NCBI GenBank assembly: GCA_030998225.1
Contig: JAPYXD010000680.1
Span: 17,124,501 to 17,188,500, forward strand
DNA from: Diplolepis rosae
Lineage: Eukaryota > Arthropoda > Insecta > Hymenoptera > Diplolepididae
Direction: 5' to 3'
DNA: 64,000 bases
Shown: one piece after another, positions 20,846 through 33,915 of the stretch
Position numbering within the stretch: position 1 is the stretch's first letter
Layout of the letters: the number at the start of each line of letters is the position of its first letter
The notes under the pieces: generated by a model
Databases searched by the model: none
The model's input: the letters and a program-made list of their open reading frames with translations, nothing else
Told to the model about the DNA's origin: nothing
Translations under genes and position numbers: made by a program

Positions 20846-21248
20846 CCCTGGCGAAAGTATCGGATTGAAATTCATTCCGAGTCAATCAGAACTATTCCGG
20901 TTCATTCCGATATCTGTATCCGAGCCAATGTGAATCATTCCGAACCAATCCGAAAAACGTTTTATATCTCGTTTGATGAACAATACTCAAAAATCAATCC
21001 GACTTAATCCGAATAATTCCGAGACATCAATCCGAATGAATCCGAACCAACTCGAAACCAAGTTTTCAATCCAGATCAACCCGAATCAATCTGATCTCGG
21101 ATTGATCTAAACCAAATTTTCAATCAGAATCAATCCGAATGAATCCGAGGTCGGAATGATTCGCATTGACTCGGATAAAGATATCGGAATGAATCGGAAT
21201 AGTTCTGATTGACTCGGAATGAATTTCAATCCGATACTTTCGCCAGGG
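20846..21248. mobile_element. Palindromic element built of ATTCCGA/TCGGAAT words
   Basis: Starts CCCTGGCGAAAGTATCGGAT and ends with its exact inverse (ATCCGATACTTTCGCCAGGG, with one G/A difference inward). The arms continue as inverted repeats for at least 60 bp (TGAAATTCATTCCGAGTCAA). Between them CAATCCGAAT, AATCCGAAC and their complements recur some 15 times. No ORF. The very regular ends suggest a recently mobile, non-autonomous DNA element. No clear target duplication. Confidence 0.75.
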
Positions 21249-21869
21249 AGATGAAATGATTAATCAGATCTAATCAAGCTCTAGCAAATGTAAATGGTTT
21301 TTCAAAATTCAAAGCCACGAAATACAAATTACGTTTATTTTTATGGAGAGAAATAAATAAGGAATAATAGTCTCTGCATTTTAATAAAGCTAAAGATTGA
21401 TTTGGCTCATTATTGAATTTCGAAAACTAATTGAGGAGAGAAAACAATAAACTGCCAATGAAAATAGTGGAAAATAATTACCTGGAGGAATACATAAATA
21501 AATGACAATAATGCAGTTTAAATTTCTTCGTTTTGGCGTATGAAGAGATACGTAATTAATTCTATTAATTTTACTATGACAGTAAAATTGAAATGAGCTT
21601 TATACTTGGATGCTCAACTAAGAGGTAAACCGATGGATCGTATTTAAGAGACCCCACTTAACACTATGACCTCTGGAAAGAAATTAAAATCTCATTAGAG
21701 GGAGCGAGTCTGTCCTGCGACCAGATAACCGGTTGAAATCGACTTAAATCTCAAATTCACTTGTCTTCGCGTGATCATCAGAGTTAGTGTTTTTCTGTAA
21801 TTATAATGTGGTGCACTTATTCTGTCTATATTGTATTCACTTATTGAAGTATCTCGAGAGCAGATGCAT
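21249..21869. other. No recognisable gene
   Basis: AT-rich with no long frame and no repeat match found. Confidence 0.4.
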
Positions 21870-22265
21870 GCATCTCGCATATTTTGGTCAAAAAATCAAA
21901 ATTTTTATTTTCTAACGTGTTTTTATTAATCGAAACAAAAAATTTACAACTTATCAAAAAATTCGCGGATGGAAATTCGTAAAACTTTTTCTAGTAAACA
22001 ATTTTGTATAATAACGTTTTTTCGTATCTTGTATAGTTTGACTGAAAAATAAATTTTTATGATTAATTTTTTTAAGTTTTAAAATACTGTTACTTTTTAA
22101 ATTTTGGTTTGATTGAACATTTTCATGAGGAAAATTTGTAAAGCTTCTTTGAAACTATCAGAAACGAGTAATAAAATATTGCATTTTTCCGAAAAGTAGT
22201 TTTCAAAAATACCGAAAATTCTGTAATTTTTGAAATTTTTGTCAGATATGGCTGGTTAACACAAT
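21870..22265. repeat. Interspersed repeat family fragment
   Basis: Contains GCATCTCGCATATTTTGGTC, the ACAACTTATCAAAAAATTCG segment, a second unit start near 22,024 (CGTATCTTGTATAGTTTGAC) and GTCAGATATGGCTGGTTAAC. Unit spacing is about 150 bp as in the other copies. Confidence 0.6.
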
Positions 22266-23090
22266 AGATTAGATATTTTAGTTTGTGAATTCTTGGAGCA
22301 CCTGGTTGTATTATTATTATTCATGAAAACCTCTGTTCTACATGTTACGCACACCTGATCACGTTAATTAGTTCACAACTATTATTGGTGGTTGGCCATA
22401 GCTCAGGTACCGTTTTTAGATTTCTTTTAAATATATTAAAATTCAGATGCCATATTTTTAATTTTTAATCTCATATATTCTTGTTATTTTAATTGAAAAT
22501 AGAATAATAAATTAGAAGTATAAATTAAATGAAAAATTATCATTAATAAATTTTATCTAAATATTAAATTATCCAGTGACCCTTAAACTAAAGGCAAATT
22601 ATTTTGAAATATAGACAGATATATTTTATTCTTATGACAGAAGATAATAACTTTTAAGATATGAGACATCCTAAGATCCCTCGTGGCTAGGGAATCATAT
22701 GAGTGTCTTATTTAATTTTACTAAAACGCAAAGCGACTAATAAACTGGTCTAGACTTACGAGCACGTTCACGATAGTATTATTTACTTTGCGTGGGCAAG
22801 CAACATGGGTGTGTCACCGGACATGAAGGGAGATTGAACGAACAAATGGTTGTGCACTTGTAGGTCATAGCTTCCTCTTTTTACCTGAAAGATTGTCATT
22901 CAAGTTCAAGACTCGAGAATTCCGACAAAACGAACAAAAATCAGGGGGAATCCTAATAAAAGCAACATCTAGAAAATTTCTGAAATGCATTTTTTGAAAA
23001 TTTAGTGACGATAAACTGAAATTCAAATTAGAAAAGGTATATTAATAAATTTAAAATTTCTCAATGTTTATTCTATTTACAAGATACCAG
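22266..23090. other. No recognisable gene
   Basis: Lies downstream of DDX28. No frame of note. CTCAATGTTTATTCTATTTA near 23,062-23,081 holds a second possible DDX28 poly(A) signal on the minus strand. Confidence 0.4.
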
Positions 23091-23104
23091 AAATTTAACA
23101 GCTC

Positions 23105-23110
23105 TTTATT
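23105..23110 (-). terminator. Poly(A) signal overlapping the DDX28 stop codon
   Basis: On the minus strand the stop TAA (23,111-23,109) is embedded in TTAATAAAGAG, so AATAAA starts within the stop. A second AATAAA lies about 40 bp downstream (near 23,069-23,074). Which one is used is unknown. Confidence 0.5.
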
Positions 23111-26100
23111 AATTTTCCTCGTCGACTTCAATTACGTCTTCCTCTTCATTTAAAGGTTCTTCTATCACATCTTTAAAACTCTTTTCTTCGACTCTTTTTG
23201 GTGGTCTCCTTACTTCCTCTTCTTCCGGAGGAATCCAGTTTTGTTTCAGATAATCGCAAATGGGTAAGTCCTTCATCATCCTCGTAGTTTTTTCTATTTT
23301 TTGCGTCAAGAGAATTTCTAAAGGACGACAAATAAAGTTTGTCACTCTGCAATCTTTCGGACTCCCAACCCTGGCTGTTCTTCCACACCTGAGATAAATA
23401 TTCACAAATAATTATCAACTATTCTTCTGAATTTATGAGTAAATAATAAGTAAATAATAAGTAAATAATAAGTAAAAATGTAGTGTTGCAACAAATTAGA
23501 GAATTACCTATGGATGTACTCTGCAGTTTGAAGAGGAAAATCATAATTAATCACATCTTTAGCCATAATGGTATCCAATCCCCTAGCTCCTGCGTCTGTT
23601 GTGCAAAGTACGTTGTGCTTTCCGTTTTGAAATTCATTAAATCTTCCCTTCCTTTGGAAAACCGACAATCCGCCATTAAGGTGGACATTCCTTACGTTGA
23701 ATTCATTGAGGAACATGCTCAACCAATCACAAGTAATATTGCTGTTACTGAATATAATAATGGGTGACTTATTCGCCGCCTTCTTCTTGATTAGCTTTAG
23801 TAAAGTCATTGGCTTTTCTTGAGCACCGAGTCTTAAAAATTTCTGTTGCACAAAAACGCGGTGCAAATTTTCTGTAGTTACATTCATCAATGAGCTCGGC
23901 TGAAAATTTAAAAAAATGGCTAGAAACTAAAGAAGTAATTATCCCATTTTGATGGTTTAAAAAAATTTGAATTTTAAACCTACATCGATGATGTTTTCGA
24001 GAAATTCTTCTACAAATTGCGGCATTGTTGCAGAAACTAAAGTTAATTGAGAATATTTTGGAAAATCACTCTTCACATCAGTACCACCGCCAAACTGGAA
24101 AAATGTGTTAGCTTTCATAAGCAGACGATTAAAAATTAATGTATTAATATAAAATATAAATTTACCTCATAAGAAAAAATACTTACGTGTATTTTCTTGA
24201 GAAAATATGTTAATTTGTCGAAGAACGTTTCATCAAAAAGTGAGTCAGCTTCATCTAAAATAACATGTCGAACAAATTTCGTTTTGTAAATTCCAAGCGT
24301 CGTGAGTTTACTCAAAGCTCCAAAAGACGCAACGATGATGTCGACGTCACTAACAGGTGGATTAATTACTTTCTTCTTTACAGCTCCACCGACGACAACT
24401 TTTATTTTTACTTTCAAGCCTCGGGTCAATCTTTTTGCTTCTTTCTAAAAAAAAATATAAGTGATCAAAATTTTTGATTTTATAAATTCTATAGCTTTGT
24501 TAATATTGATCTGATCAAAAAATGTAATGGGAATAATTTGTAGAGATTTCTAACTACTATTAAAATAAAACATACAAATTTTAATTTTTTTTTAAATTAC
24601 TTTTTACAACTCCAAAAATCTCAAAAATGACCTTTTTTCGAAATCGTGGGCGGATATTACTGCATAAAGAATTTGCCCTTTTTTTGGAGCACTGATAATA
24701 ATTAAAAAATAAATATTCTGAAAAAAAATTTCTGATAACATTTTGAAGCCTTTACGGCACCCTTTTCAAAGCTAGAAATCCATCAAGTTAAAAGTCAAAC
24801 TCACTCCCTTAAAAAAAGTAAGTATTAATAATTTACTTTTCAAAATAGTCTTCAACCTGTACTTATTAACAGTTTTGGAAGATTTTATTTCCGAAATAAT
24901 CTGAGTTAAATTTTTTTTAGAACTGTGCAAGCGGGTTTAACATTTTTTTTCTCATTAAATATCATGTAAAGTAACATATGGACAAAATTTAAAATTTCAG
25001 CATTATTATTCTTGGTTCTGCTTGAAGAAAATGAAATATAGTCGTTATGTATCATATCTTATAAAAATATACAAATAGGATGTAAATGATTTATTTTAAA
25101 TTTAACTTTTTCCCGTAAATAAATAATATAAACATTTACCTCTGTTGCTCAAAATTGTTGAAGCTACTATAATAGTGATATTATAGATAAAATCTTATTA
25201 ATTAACAATTTTATAAAACAAAAATTCTATAAGGCTATTTTCCTCAAAGCCATATATTTTATTTCGAAGTAAATTTCAAGGCATGTAATATTTAAAAAAG
25301 TAACAAATTTTATTGATTTTAGATTTCTACATGTTTATATCTAAAATATATCCAATGGTAGAGAAGATAAAAACGGACGTAAGTAGACTATTTTTGATTT
25401 GCATAATTGAAAAAAGTTTAATTTTAGGAAAATCTTCGGCACATAACTTTTTCATTATCAAAACTAAAAGTAGTCTATCTACGTTTGGTTTGATCTTCTA
25501 CAGAATTTCAAAAACGCAAAGAAAAATTTTTCTATGTATATACTTCGGACGTAAACATGTAGTAACTAAAACGGGTTGTTCAAATGAAGTTGCTACTTTT
25601 TTCAAGTATCACATTCCCTTAATCACTATTATTTTAAAACTAGTTTTTATGCAAACAATTCAAAGTTTTAATTATGGATAAAAAATTTATGAATAAAATA
25701 CCTATGTAGAAAAACTTTCTTTTCAAATTTCTTTTTCAAATTATTTTTCAAATAAATATTACTATAGATAGGATGCTTGCAAAATTGTTCCAAAAAGCAA
25801 CTAATCTATATCTGATGCACAAACTGCTTGCATTAATAAGGCAAGAATAAACAGAACCCGAATTCGAGATGGACCCTAAAATGCTTGAGTTAATTAGCAT
25901 TATTATAGTCGACTGTAATTCCATACAGTTCAAAAATGTGTTTTCTATGGCCGAATTGCAAATTTACCGCTGATTGTAATTTAACGATAAAATACTAATT
26001 TAGCAGACATTTTTGTAGTTTTGTGAATGTTTGATAAATAGTAACTTTACTTACTCCAATTTGAATTGCTAATTCTCTGCTTGGAGTTATTATTAGTCCA

Positions 26101-27121
26101 AGTGGATGATTATATTTTCGATCCTTCACTGTAGTGTTCCATTCGAGAACCTGACCAACTAGAGGCAGTAAATACGCCAACGTTTTCCCACATCCTGTTT
26201 CAGCTGCCAATTTTGTATTCTGATTGCTTGATATTTGTGGAATTCCTAATTGTTGTATTTTTGTGGGTTTCGTAATGTTAAAATAATTCTTTAGATTGTA
26301 GATCAAATCTTCATGAACCCCTAATTCTCTAAATGTTATGTCCTCGGAGACTTCATTTAGCGATTTTTCTTCGTCCTAAAAATGCATTTTTGTTATTAAG
26401 AAGTACTGAAGCATTATTTAATAGATATATATAATATTTAAATTAATTTTTATTGCATATTACCGGGTGAATAGTAAACCAGTCTCCCTTTGACTTTTTG
26501 TGATGCCATCCTTGCGTTGCTAATGGAATAGGCTCGAATTTTTTATAAAACTGACCTTTATAGAAATTAAATTCACTCCTCTTGCAAGTAATAATGGGAA
26601 TTTTTGTGTCTTCTGATTTTTTTCCTTCTTGTTCGCAATCCAATGTTTTAACTTCATTGAAAGATGGAGATAACTACCAAATTAAATCATTGTAATTAAA
26701 ATATATATACATTCAATAACAGTAAATTGTAATTAAATTTAGTAACTTCAATTCTTTTCAACATAACTACAATGTGATTCATAGTGCTTGAAATACAACA
26801 TGAACATTTTCAAATAAATTTATATCTAGTATGCATCTACAAAAACTGAAAGAAATAAACATTGTAGCTTAATAATAATTTTGAAACCAGTAAACATCTT
26901 TTAAAAACTTTATTTATTTTTAGCTACGATAGAGGATAATAATTGAATTGTGTGCGAAAATTAAAAACACATTAGAATGTATAGATGCAATAAATTAGAC
27001 TAAAGAATACAAAGCTATATTATCACTTTAATATTACCTTTGCCTGTGCACTGTATTTAGTAAAAATCACTATTGATGGATTCACATTTCTTTGACATAT
27101 ACTAGAAAGTCGCGGTAACAT
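23109..27121 (-). CDS. DDX28: DEAD-box RNA helicase, DDX28-like (mitochondrial)
   Basis: Seven exons, all with GT-AG ends and closing phases: 27,121-27,038; 26,673-26,464; 26,375-26,055; 24,444-24,187; 24,094-23,984; 23,899-23,508; 23,388-23,109. Product 551 residues (human DDX28 is about 540). The first 28 residues are basic, hydroxyl-rich and lack acidic residues, as in a mitochondrial targeting peptide. Motifs in order: Q-motif region (KPTKIQQLGIP), Walker A AETGCGKT (about 156-163), TPSRELA, Walker B DEAD (269-272), SAT (312-314), ARGLD (433-437), HRCGRTAR (458-465). Acidic C-terminal tail. DDX28 is an RNA helicase acting in assembly of the mitochondrial large ribosomal subunit. All catalytic residues are present, so the gene should be functional. 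VPS35 lies 656 bp upstream on the same strand. Confidence 0.93.
24445..26054 (-). other. Large intron of DDX28
   Basis: A 1.6-kb intron between IG and KEAKRL codons. It holds one miniature element (25,327-25,562); the rest is AT-rich with nothing recognisable. Confidence 0.8.
25327..25562. mobile_element. Miniature inverted-repeat element in DDX28 intron
   Basis: Left end CTACATGTTTATATCTAAAA and right end (reverse) CTACATGTTTACGTCCGAAG, followed inward on both sides by GTAGACTA or TAGTCTA words and ACGGACGTAAGTAG. It creates a 122-codon frame on the plus strand (25,313-25,681) that looks meaningless. Confidence 0.5.
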
Positions 27122-27777
27122 TGTTTATTCACTGAATGAATAAATGTTTAACAAAAATAAACATCCGGCAAACACATGGTGTTTTTGAACGTTATATGGT
27201 TTTGAACATAACCTATAAATTTAATAGAAAATAGAAAGAGTTGACATCGTTGACATCCATATTTTTTGCGGGAAAATTAAAAAAAATTACCTCTATTATA
27301 CTATATGTATTTTAATTTTATTAAATTTAATATACATAAAATACCTTTATATTATACATATTTATACTAATCGAACTGAAATTTTTTTACACGAACTATC
27401 TACTTTACATTTTCAAAATTTTTGTCTTTGATTCATTAAAGTATAAAGGGAGGGTTTCATCAGAAAAGTACAAAAAATCCGGTGATGTAATATTGGTATT
27501 AGGTTAATAAAAACCTCTTTAGAATCAGCAAATTCGATTTAAAAACCGATTTAGAAGATCAAAATCCACTTAATTATCAACAAACAAAATTTACTCTGTA
27601 TAGTATTAACAGCCTCGAATATTGCGGTTTCAATCAAATGATATTTTATCTCGCTTTCAGTCATAACTATCTCGAAAGGTTTCCCAAAGCACCAAGTTCT
27701 TGAGGAGCAACAAAGGAAACCATTTCTGTAGATATAAAATATTTACAAAATTACAAAGCGCGAGAAAAGTGTACAAA
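27122..27777. other. DDX28-VPS35 intergenic region
   Basis: 656 bp of AT-rich DNA between the VPS35 stop and the DDX28 start (both minus strand). It must hold the VPS35 3' end and the DDX28 promoter. No motif stands out. Confidence 0.6.
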
Positions 27778-30700
27778 TTAAAGGACAAGGCCTTCATATG
27801 ATGATCCTTCAGATTCTGGAGACTCCATTCTATTTCGTAAATGCTCTAATGTATTTGCCAAGTGCTTTTGGATTTGCTCGGTTTCTTCACTGACTTCTAG
27901 GTTCGGCAGTTCTTCTCTAATTTTGGCGATAACTTGATTCAGAATTTGGACGGTTACCTTTATAAACAAACCAAAATTACAATTAATCACCTTTCATAAC
28001 AAAAACAAAATCACACGTGGCTTAATTTGACATATGTTTCTTTTTCTTTTTGCACTTGGTAGTGAAATAAAAATATCTATGCGATTTGGATTTGTATAAC
28101 AATGTTAATCAACATATTTTAGATTTAAAAATTAAATAGTTTAAAACTCTGATAGAAATCCATTATATCTGTAAAAAATCTTTCTGTAAATTCATCAAGC
28201 ACAGATATCAAATTGTAGTTTTAGTCTTTAAAATTTTTCTTTGACCAATTTCATAACTGTCTTTGAATGATGAATTTTAAACTTAAAATAATGAATAAAC
28301 ATTTGAAGTTGCAAGTTTTTGTCTATTTCATTAAAGGAAGATAGTTCTCTATTATCCTTAAATATCATTCGAAAGTTTTGCAACTTTATTCTTGTAAAAC
28401 ATTTTTGATATTTTTCTTAAAAGGTAAAAAACCTTGGAATTCTAGTATATACTTACGGCTGTATTTCCTTTCTCGTAAAAGTAAATATAATGGTTCAGCA
28501 ACTCAACATAAAGCTGAACTTGAACAGAAGTGTCCATACATTGACTGGCTATTCGAATACCTTTCTTCAAACAGTCTAATACTTTATTTCCGTCTTGCAT
28601 CTAAAATAAAATAAAATAATTAAACATTCAAGGTTTTCCTAATGTAAATTTTTTCTAATTAGTTCAATAAGAAATCACCTCTTTGCCACCAGTGGCTAAG
28701 GATTTCCCAGACCAGAATATATGAGAACAAGTAGCAACTCCTCGACATTGGTCAGGTTTTCTAAGAAGCTTGCTCGCGTAAAGGGCACATTGATTTCTCA
28801 CTGGTTCTGCATTTTCCTCCCCGAAGCAACTCATCTGTTCAAACGTCGCGATTATTAACGTAATCGCTGCTAATTGAGCTTTCGAGTCACTAATTTCGTC
28901 TTCGTAAATCGAAAACGCCTGACTCATAAATTCGTAGGCCACCATTTCGAAATTGTCAAATCGAATTTCTCCTATCGCGATCGCGCCTTGAAGAAAGAGT
29001 CTAAGGGGTAATTCAGCGAGCTCTGCTTTCATTAATGCAGTGATGGTTGTATGACAAAACTGGAAAATCTTCTGACATTTTTTCTGCCACATTTCATCCT
29101 AAAAAATTGCATAATAAAAAATTTAGATTATTTTAAATTTATTTTGATAAATTCAAACTGCCTTTAGATAATGTAAATATGGACCTGATCTTTCAAACTT
29201 TTGTAGGTAAATGCGAGTTGATATGCTTGGAAAACAATCGGGGGAAGAGTATATTTTATTCTTTTATTTCCTCCAGCACTGAAATGCTTTCGAGCTACAC
29301 TTAGAATCATGTACTGTTGATCAGCAGTCTCTGATCTGAAATGATGAGTTAATCTTCCGAGTAATCCCTGTTCTTCAGCAAAATCATCTGGATCTTCTTC
29401 TATATTTGGTTGATCCGGTTGATCCTGAACTAAGGGAGAAACGATTGAAAGAACTGCATCGACTTGTTCCTGAGTCGGAATGAGCGTCTCATTTTCCAAG
29501 ATGTTTGTTATTATATAGACTGCCAACATTTTTCTTCCCTCGTAATCAAAATATTCGAGTAAAGGCGCGAAATTTTCCAGTTTCAAAACCACTAGTATGC
29601 TCTTATAATTGTCTACTGGAATCTTCATAAGCCTGGACAATTCTCTCGAAACTGCACTATTGTACTCCAATCTTAAAAAAGAATTATTCAAATATGATTT
29701 TAGAAAAAAATTTTATTGTAGAAATTTTATTTACTTTAGAAATTTACTCACTTTTCAATGTTTAATTTCTGGAAGATTTGGACCGTTGTGTGCAATACTT
29801 TGTCAACATAATCCACTCTGTCTGGATAACACTTGTGAGCAAGATTAATCAAAGCGACTTGAAGCGAAACAATATCTTCCGGTGGCATGTCTTGCCTATT
29901 CTGTAAACCAAATGATAATAATTCTTTTTCTTTAATTTTTGTGCAACTGCATGTTGCAGAAATGAATATTTTAGTAATCAGCAATGTTTTCTGACCCATT
30001 TGAACTTATCTCCCGATAAGGAGTGAGAGAAAAATAATAGTGTGAAGTAAAATTCAACAATGTATCAATGTAGGGTCTAAAAAAATATGCTAATTATTTC
30101 CACTGCCCTCAGACTTAAACTAGACGAGAAAGGAAATCTTATGGAGTTATCATGGGACTATCAATTAACAGTGTAGTATCTATTCATCACAGAGCAGTCT
30201 TAATACATCAAGAAAAAAATTATTATTAATTTATTATGCACCTGGATGATTGTTGCAACTTGGTCGCTGAATACATCGAAGAGTTTGACGTCTTGTGGAA
30301 TCCCTGGGACTTGATTTGGACTTCCTGGACCACCGACACCTTCCGATCTTTGACTGAAAGCTGCGAGACGGTCTATGAGAGATATTATGATATTTTTTAC
30401 ATTTACTCCGTTTTGAAGTTCAGCGCAAGATTTTAGAAAAGCATTCAAGGTTTGTAAGTGGAACTCGTCCGGGAAGACCTGAAAGCAGATCATTGAAAAA
30501 ATTAAAGGAAGTTGAGAAATTAAAAATAAATCAATGCAATAAAAATTAAAATTACCTGAATTATACATTCCATGAGATATTCCTGAGCAATCGCATCCCT
30601 GCAACTCACGACTTGTTCCAAAATTCCAGGCAATACTAACTGAAATTTTATTATTTAAATGAATACATTTTTTATTTTAAAGATTATTCTAGATTCTTAA

Positions 30701-33461
30701 CATTCACAGAAAGTCAATTTACCCTTTTGTAAATATCCAATGTGACTGACTCCAATTGACTGAGTCGAACCAGATTTGTACCAACTAAAATCCTTAATTC
30801 TTCCCTTTCGCGCTCTCGCCTTTCCCTATCACGACTATGACCTTGATGCTGCATTCGTACCCATAATTTGTTCATCTCTGCGAAATTCATTAGCACAAAA
30901 TCTATGCTATCTCGTACCTAAACAACAAATTTAACGAGGAATCATTTTTTACAATTTCGGTTAACGAATTATATCTGTAAAAAAATTCCTTTTGATAAAT
31001 AAATTTAATTTTACATTAAAAAACCTCAAGATACTACTTGCAAATCAATTTTTAAAAACCTATAAAATTAACGTACAGTTCCTTCTTCGTCATCTCCTTC
31101 TGGTGAGTCTGGCAATATATTTCTCGTACATTGTAGTAAATAGTTTCTTAGGAAAAGGCCTCTTAAAGGATGCTGAACACCTCGACACATTTCCACCAGA
31201 TCTCGTAGAAGATCTCTTTTAAGGCATGGATTCGTTTTAATGTAAACTAATCCAACTGTGATTAGCAAATATCTGAAAAATAAAGTCAAAACTATACAAA
31301 TCAACAACAAAAGAAAGTTAATCGTGAAATTAAAAAAAGTAAAACAAATCTTTTTTAATAAATAGCAATTGAATCATCATAAAATTTTTCATATGGAAAT
31401 AATTTATTAATTTGATAAAACTACTTACAGCCTTGGAACAATATTACCAGCATATTGTACCAATTCGTACAAATCAGTCACTTTCCTTCCTTTTTGAAAT
31501 TCGTCTAATAAAAATAGTTCCAGATGTCGTAGTTCATCTGTGATTGCCATGTCTAGTTGATATTTCATAAGGAAACTATATAGGTATTGTTATCTTATCA
31601 TATTCATACTAGTTGCTTTTTTAGATTAAGAAACCTTTGATTTAATAAATATTCATAATAGAAAAGGATACATAGTTCGTAGTAACTTTTTGGACTCAAT
31701 AAAGAGGTACGAAGTTCCCCCAACATGGTTGAGGCGTGTTTTAAAGCATCCATGAGTTTCGATTTATCCAAATTGTGTTTCATCTCAAAGGCTTGAACTT
31801 TGACTACACTGCTAGCTTCTTCGAGGAGCTTTTCCTGTTCCTCTATTCCCGTCATTGTATGTGTCGTAGGCTGCGAGAAAAATAAAGATACCTACCAAGA
31901 ATGCCAGGTAGCACCATGCCAATTAAGCCATTCAAATCAAGCCAGCACTAAATTTCTTTGAAATCTATGACTAATTGTGAAGCATAAAATTGATTGAGTT
32001 CGGGGGAAATTCAAATCTTTATTGACACTTAGCTTTTGAAATTAAAATTTTTTTTCTTATAGTTTGAATTTTTTAAATACAATTACGTCCATAATTAGAT
32101 AATTTTGTTAATAATGGTTAAAATACGTGAGAAAAATAAAAAGTTCGTGGAAATTAATACTCTCTTTTCATAAGGTAGTATGAAATAAAATAAAAATAAG
32201 AAAGCGTACTGAAAAATGAATCTTTATACATCTAATACAACACAACACATTTTTTGTAAGAGAATTAATAAATCTAGAACAAATTGATACTTTTACAAAT
32301 CATTAAATTTAGACGACTGTCAACATTAAGCAAGTATGACATACACATAATATTATATTATTAGGCAATTATTACAATACGCAACAATACTTCTTAATGG
32401 AAATAAATGCAGTTTTTATTTAATTAACTCTAGCAATAAATGCTCAAATTCCATTTATGAACACATTCTGTGTAACTTTAACAAAAAAAAGTAAATAAAA
32501 AATTCGACTATCTTCATTGCCCTTTGCTCATTTTAGAGCAAATTGAAATAATAATTAAAACTGATAAAATTGATGCATATAATGTAAAAATTATCAAGTG
32601 AAATTACATTCAGATGTATTACCAAATATTTAAATATTAATAAAATAAATATATATGCTGCGCATTGAATTTAAAATGTTATCTTCTCACTTCAATTAGA
32701 AATTAAAAATAAATAATAATTATAAGTAACCCATCAAAAGAATTTTTGATTAATATGCTTACTCACAACTAAATATTCAATTGAAATACAATGAAATATA
32801 AACTTCAAGCCCAAAGAAATACATATACTCTAATGTTACATTTCAAGAAAATATTAAAATATATTTGTGATTTTATAAATTTTGAAGTCAAGTTGCGAAC
32901 AAAATGTAATATTATAATTACAAAGCATTAACCTCAATCGATTTCAGTATTCAGTCACTAAATATAAAATTAAACTGATAATTTTTTAGTGCATACGCCT
33001 CAAAAATGTTTAATAAGACTTTCTACATTTTTACAACTACATGCATTACAATTGAATAATTTTTAGCAATATCCACTTAGAACTTACGAACAGAAACTCC
33101 TGAATCCCAAAAAGGGACCCAATTTTTCATGCACAAAATATATACGAGACATCGTTTCCTTTTGAGGTTAGGAAACTACCCATAATGGAATTTTTGTTCA
33201 TAAGCAATTATAATATAGATTTTTGGATCCAATTTTATTCAAACCCACCTAAAATGCAATTTGATTATCTGAAATTTCTTAAATAGCATTCATCTGAAAG
33301 ATTTTCATAAAGCGTAACCTTTTATGCAAAGTGGTCACCTTTTTTTCCCCTAATTATTGTCCTGATTTGCATTTTAACGAAGTTTCCGATCAATCTTTTG
33401 ATTTTAGGGGTCTTTTAAGGGGATTTTGGATCCCGAAAATGATTGAGAGATCACTTACCAT
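27778..33461 (-). CDS. VPS35: VPS35, retromer core subunit
   Basis: Twelve exons with closing phases: 33,461-33,459; 31,870-31,672; 31,552-31,429; 31,272-31,077; 30,917-30,723; 30,639-30,556; 30,478-30,242; 29,900-29,752; 29,671-29,185; 29,098-28,679; 28,600-28,457; 27,957-27,778. Product 805 residues (human 796), colinear with VPS35 throughout. The N-terminal PRLYLLITVG segment (VPS26-binding side) and the C-terminal half-solenoid ([32 protein letters not shown]) that binds VPS29 are well conserved. VPS35 forms the endosomal retromer with VPS26 and VPS29 and returns cargo receptors to the Golgi or cell surface. The first coding exon is only ATG, placed by the strong ATG|GTAAGT donor and the conserved PTT start of the next exon. 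If wrong, translation would start at Met6 in exon 2. The codon run for a Ser-Gly-Pro-rich loop ([11 protein letters not shown]) is an insertion relative to human. Confidence 0.93.
31871..33458 (-). other. First intron of VPS35
   Basis: About 1.6 kb of AT-rich DNA between the ATG exon and exon 2; no gene, repeat match or ORF of interest. Confidence 0.55.
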
Positions 33462-33717
33462 CTTTTAAATCTAAGAAAATATTATGCGAACGACTGTCAC
33501 AACTTCACCACAACAAAGTATATACAGAGGTATATGGAAGTATACACGAATGCTCTCTAGCTCCAGCATTAATCCCAATATATATAGACGATTCAGTTAA
33601 AGTTCCTAATAGGTCATTTCAGGCCATTATCACCTATAGATTCCTATGCTACCAACAACTTTTGTGTGGGTATTTCAACTTTTATCTAGGCACTTCCAGT
33701 TCCTGCTGATACTAAAG

Positions 33718-33837
33718 TAATAGAAGAAAATAAAAAGAGGCTGACCCAATGCAAAAAAAATGAGAAATTAACAAAAATTCTGTGAATTTTGGGTCAATAT
33801 AATAGCAAACATGTCATCAAACATGTCACTTTACAAC
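33718..33837 (+). mobile_element. Penelope-like/retrozyme fragment, terminal repeat piece
   Basis: Matches the inverse of 13,889-14,015: GAAAATAAAAAGA, AATGAGAAAT, then TTTTGGGTCAATATAATAGC and CATGTCATCAAACATGTCAC. Only the end of the element is present; the hammerhead is missing. It lies just upstream of VPS35. Confidence 0.7.
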
Positions 33838-33915
33838 TTAACACTAATATTGCTACTCTGCAACCCACTCGTGGCCATTTTGTATGTATTTTAAAATATA
33901 ATAAAAAAACATATT

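Noticed and set aside
25313..25681. 122-codon plus-strand frame inside a DDX28 intron
   Set aside because: It coincides with a miniature inverted-repeat element and its product has no recognisable feature.
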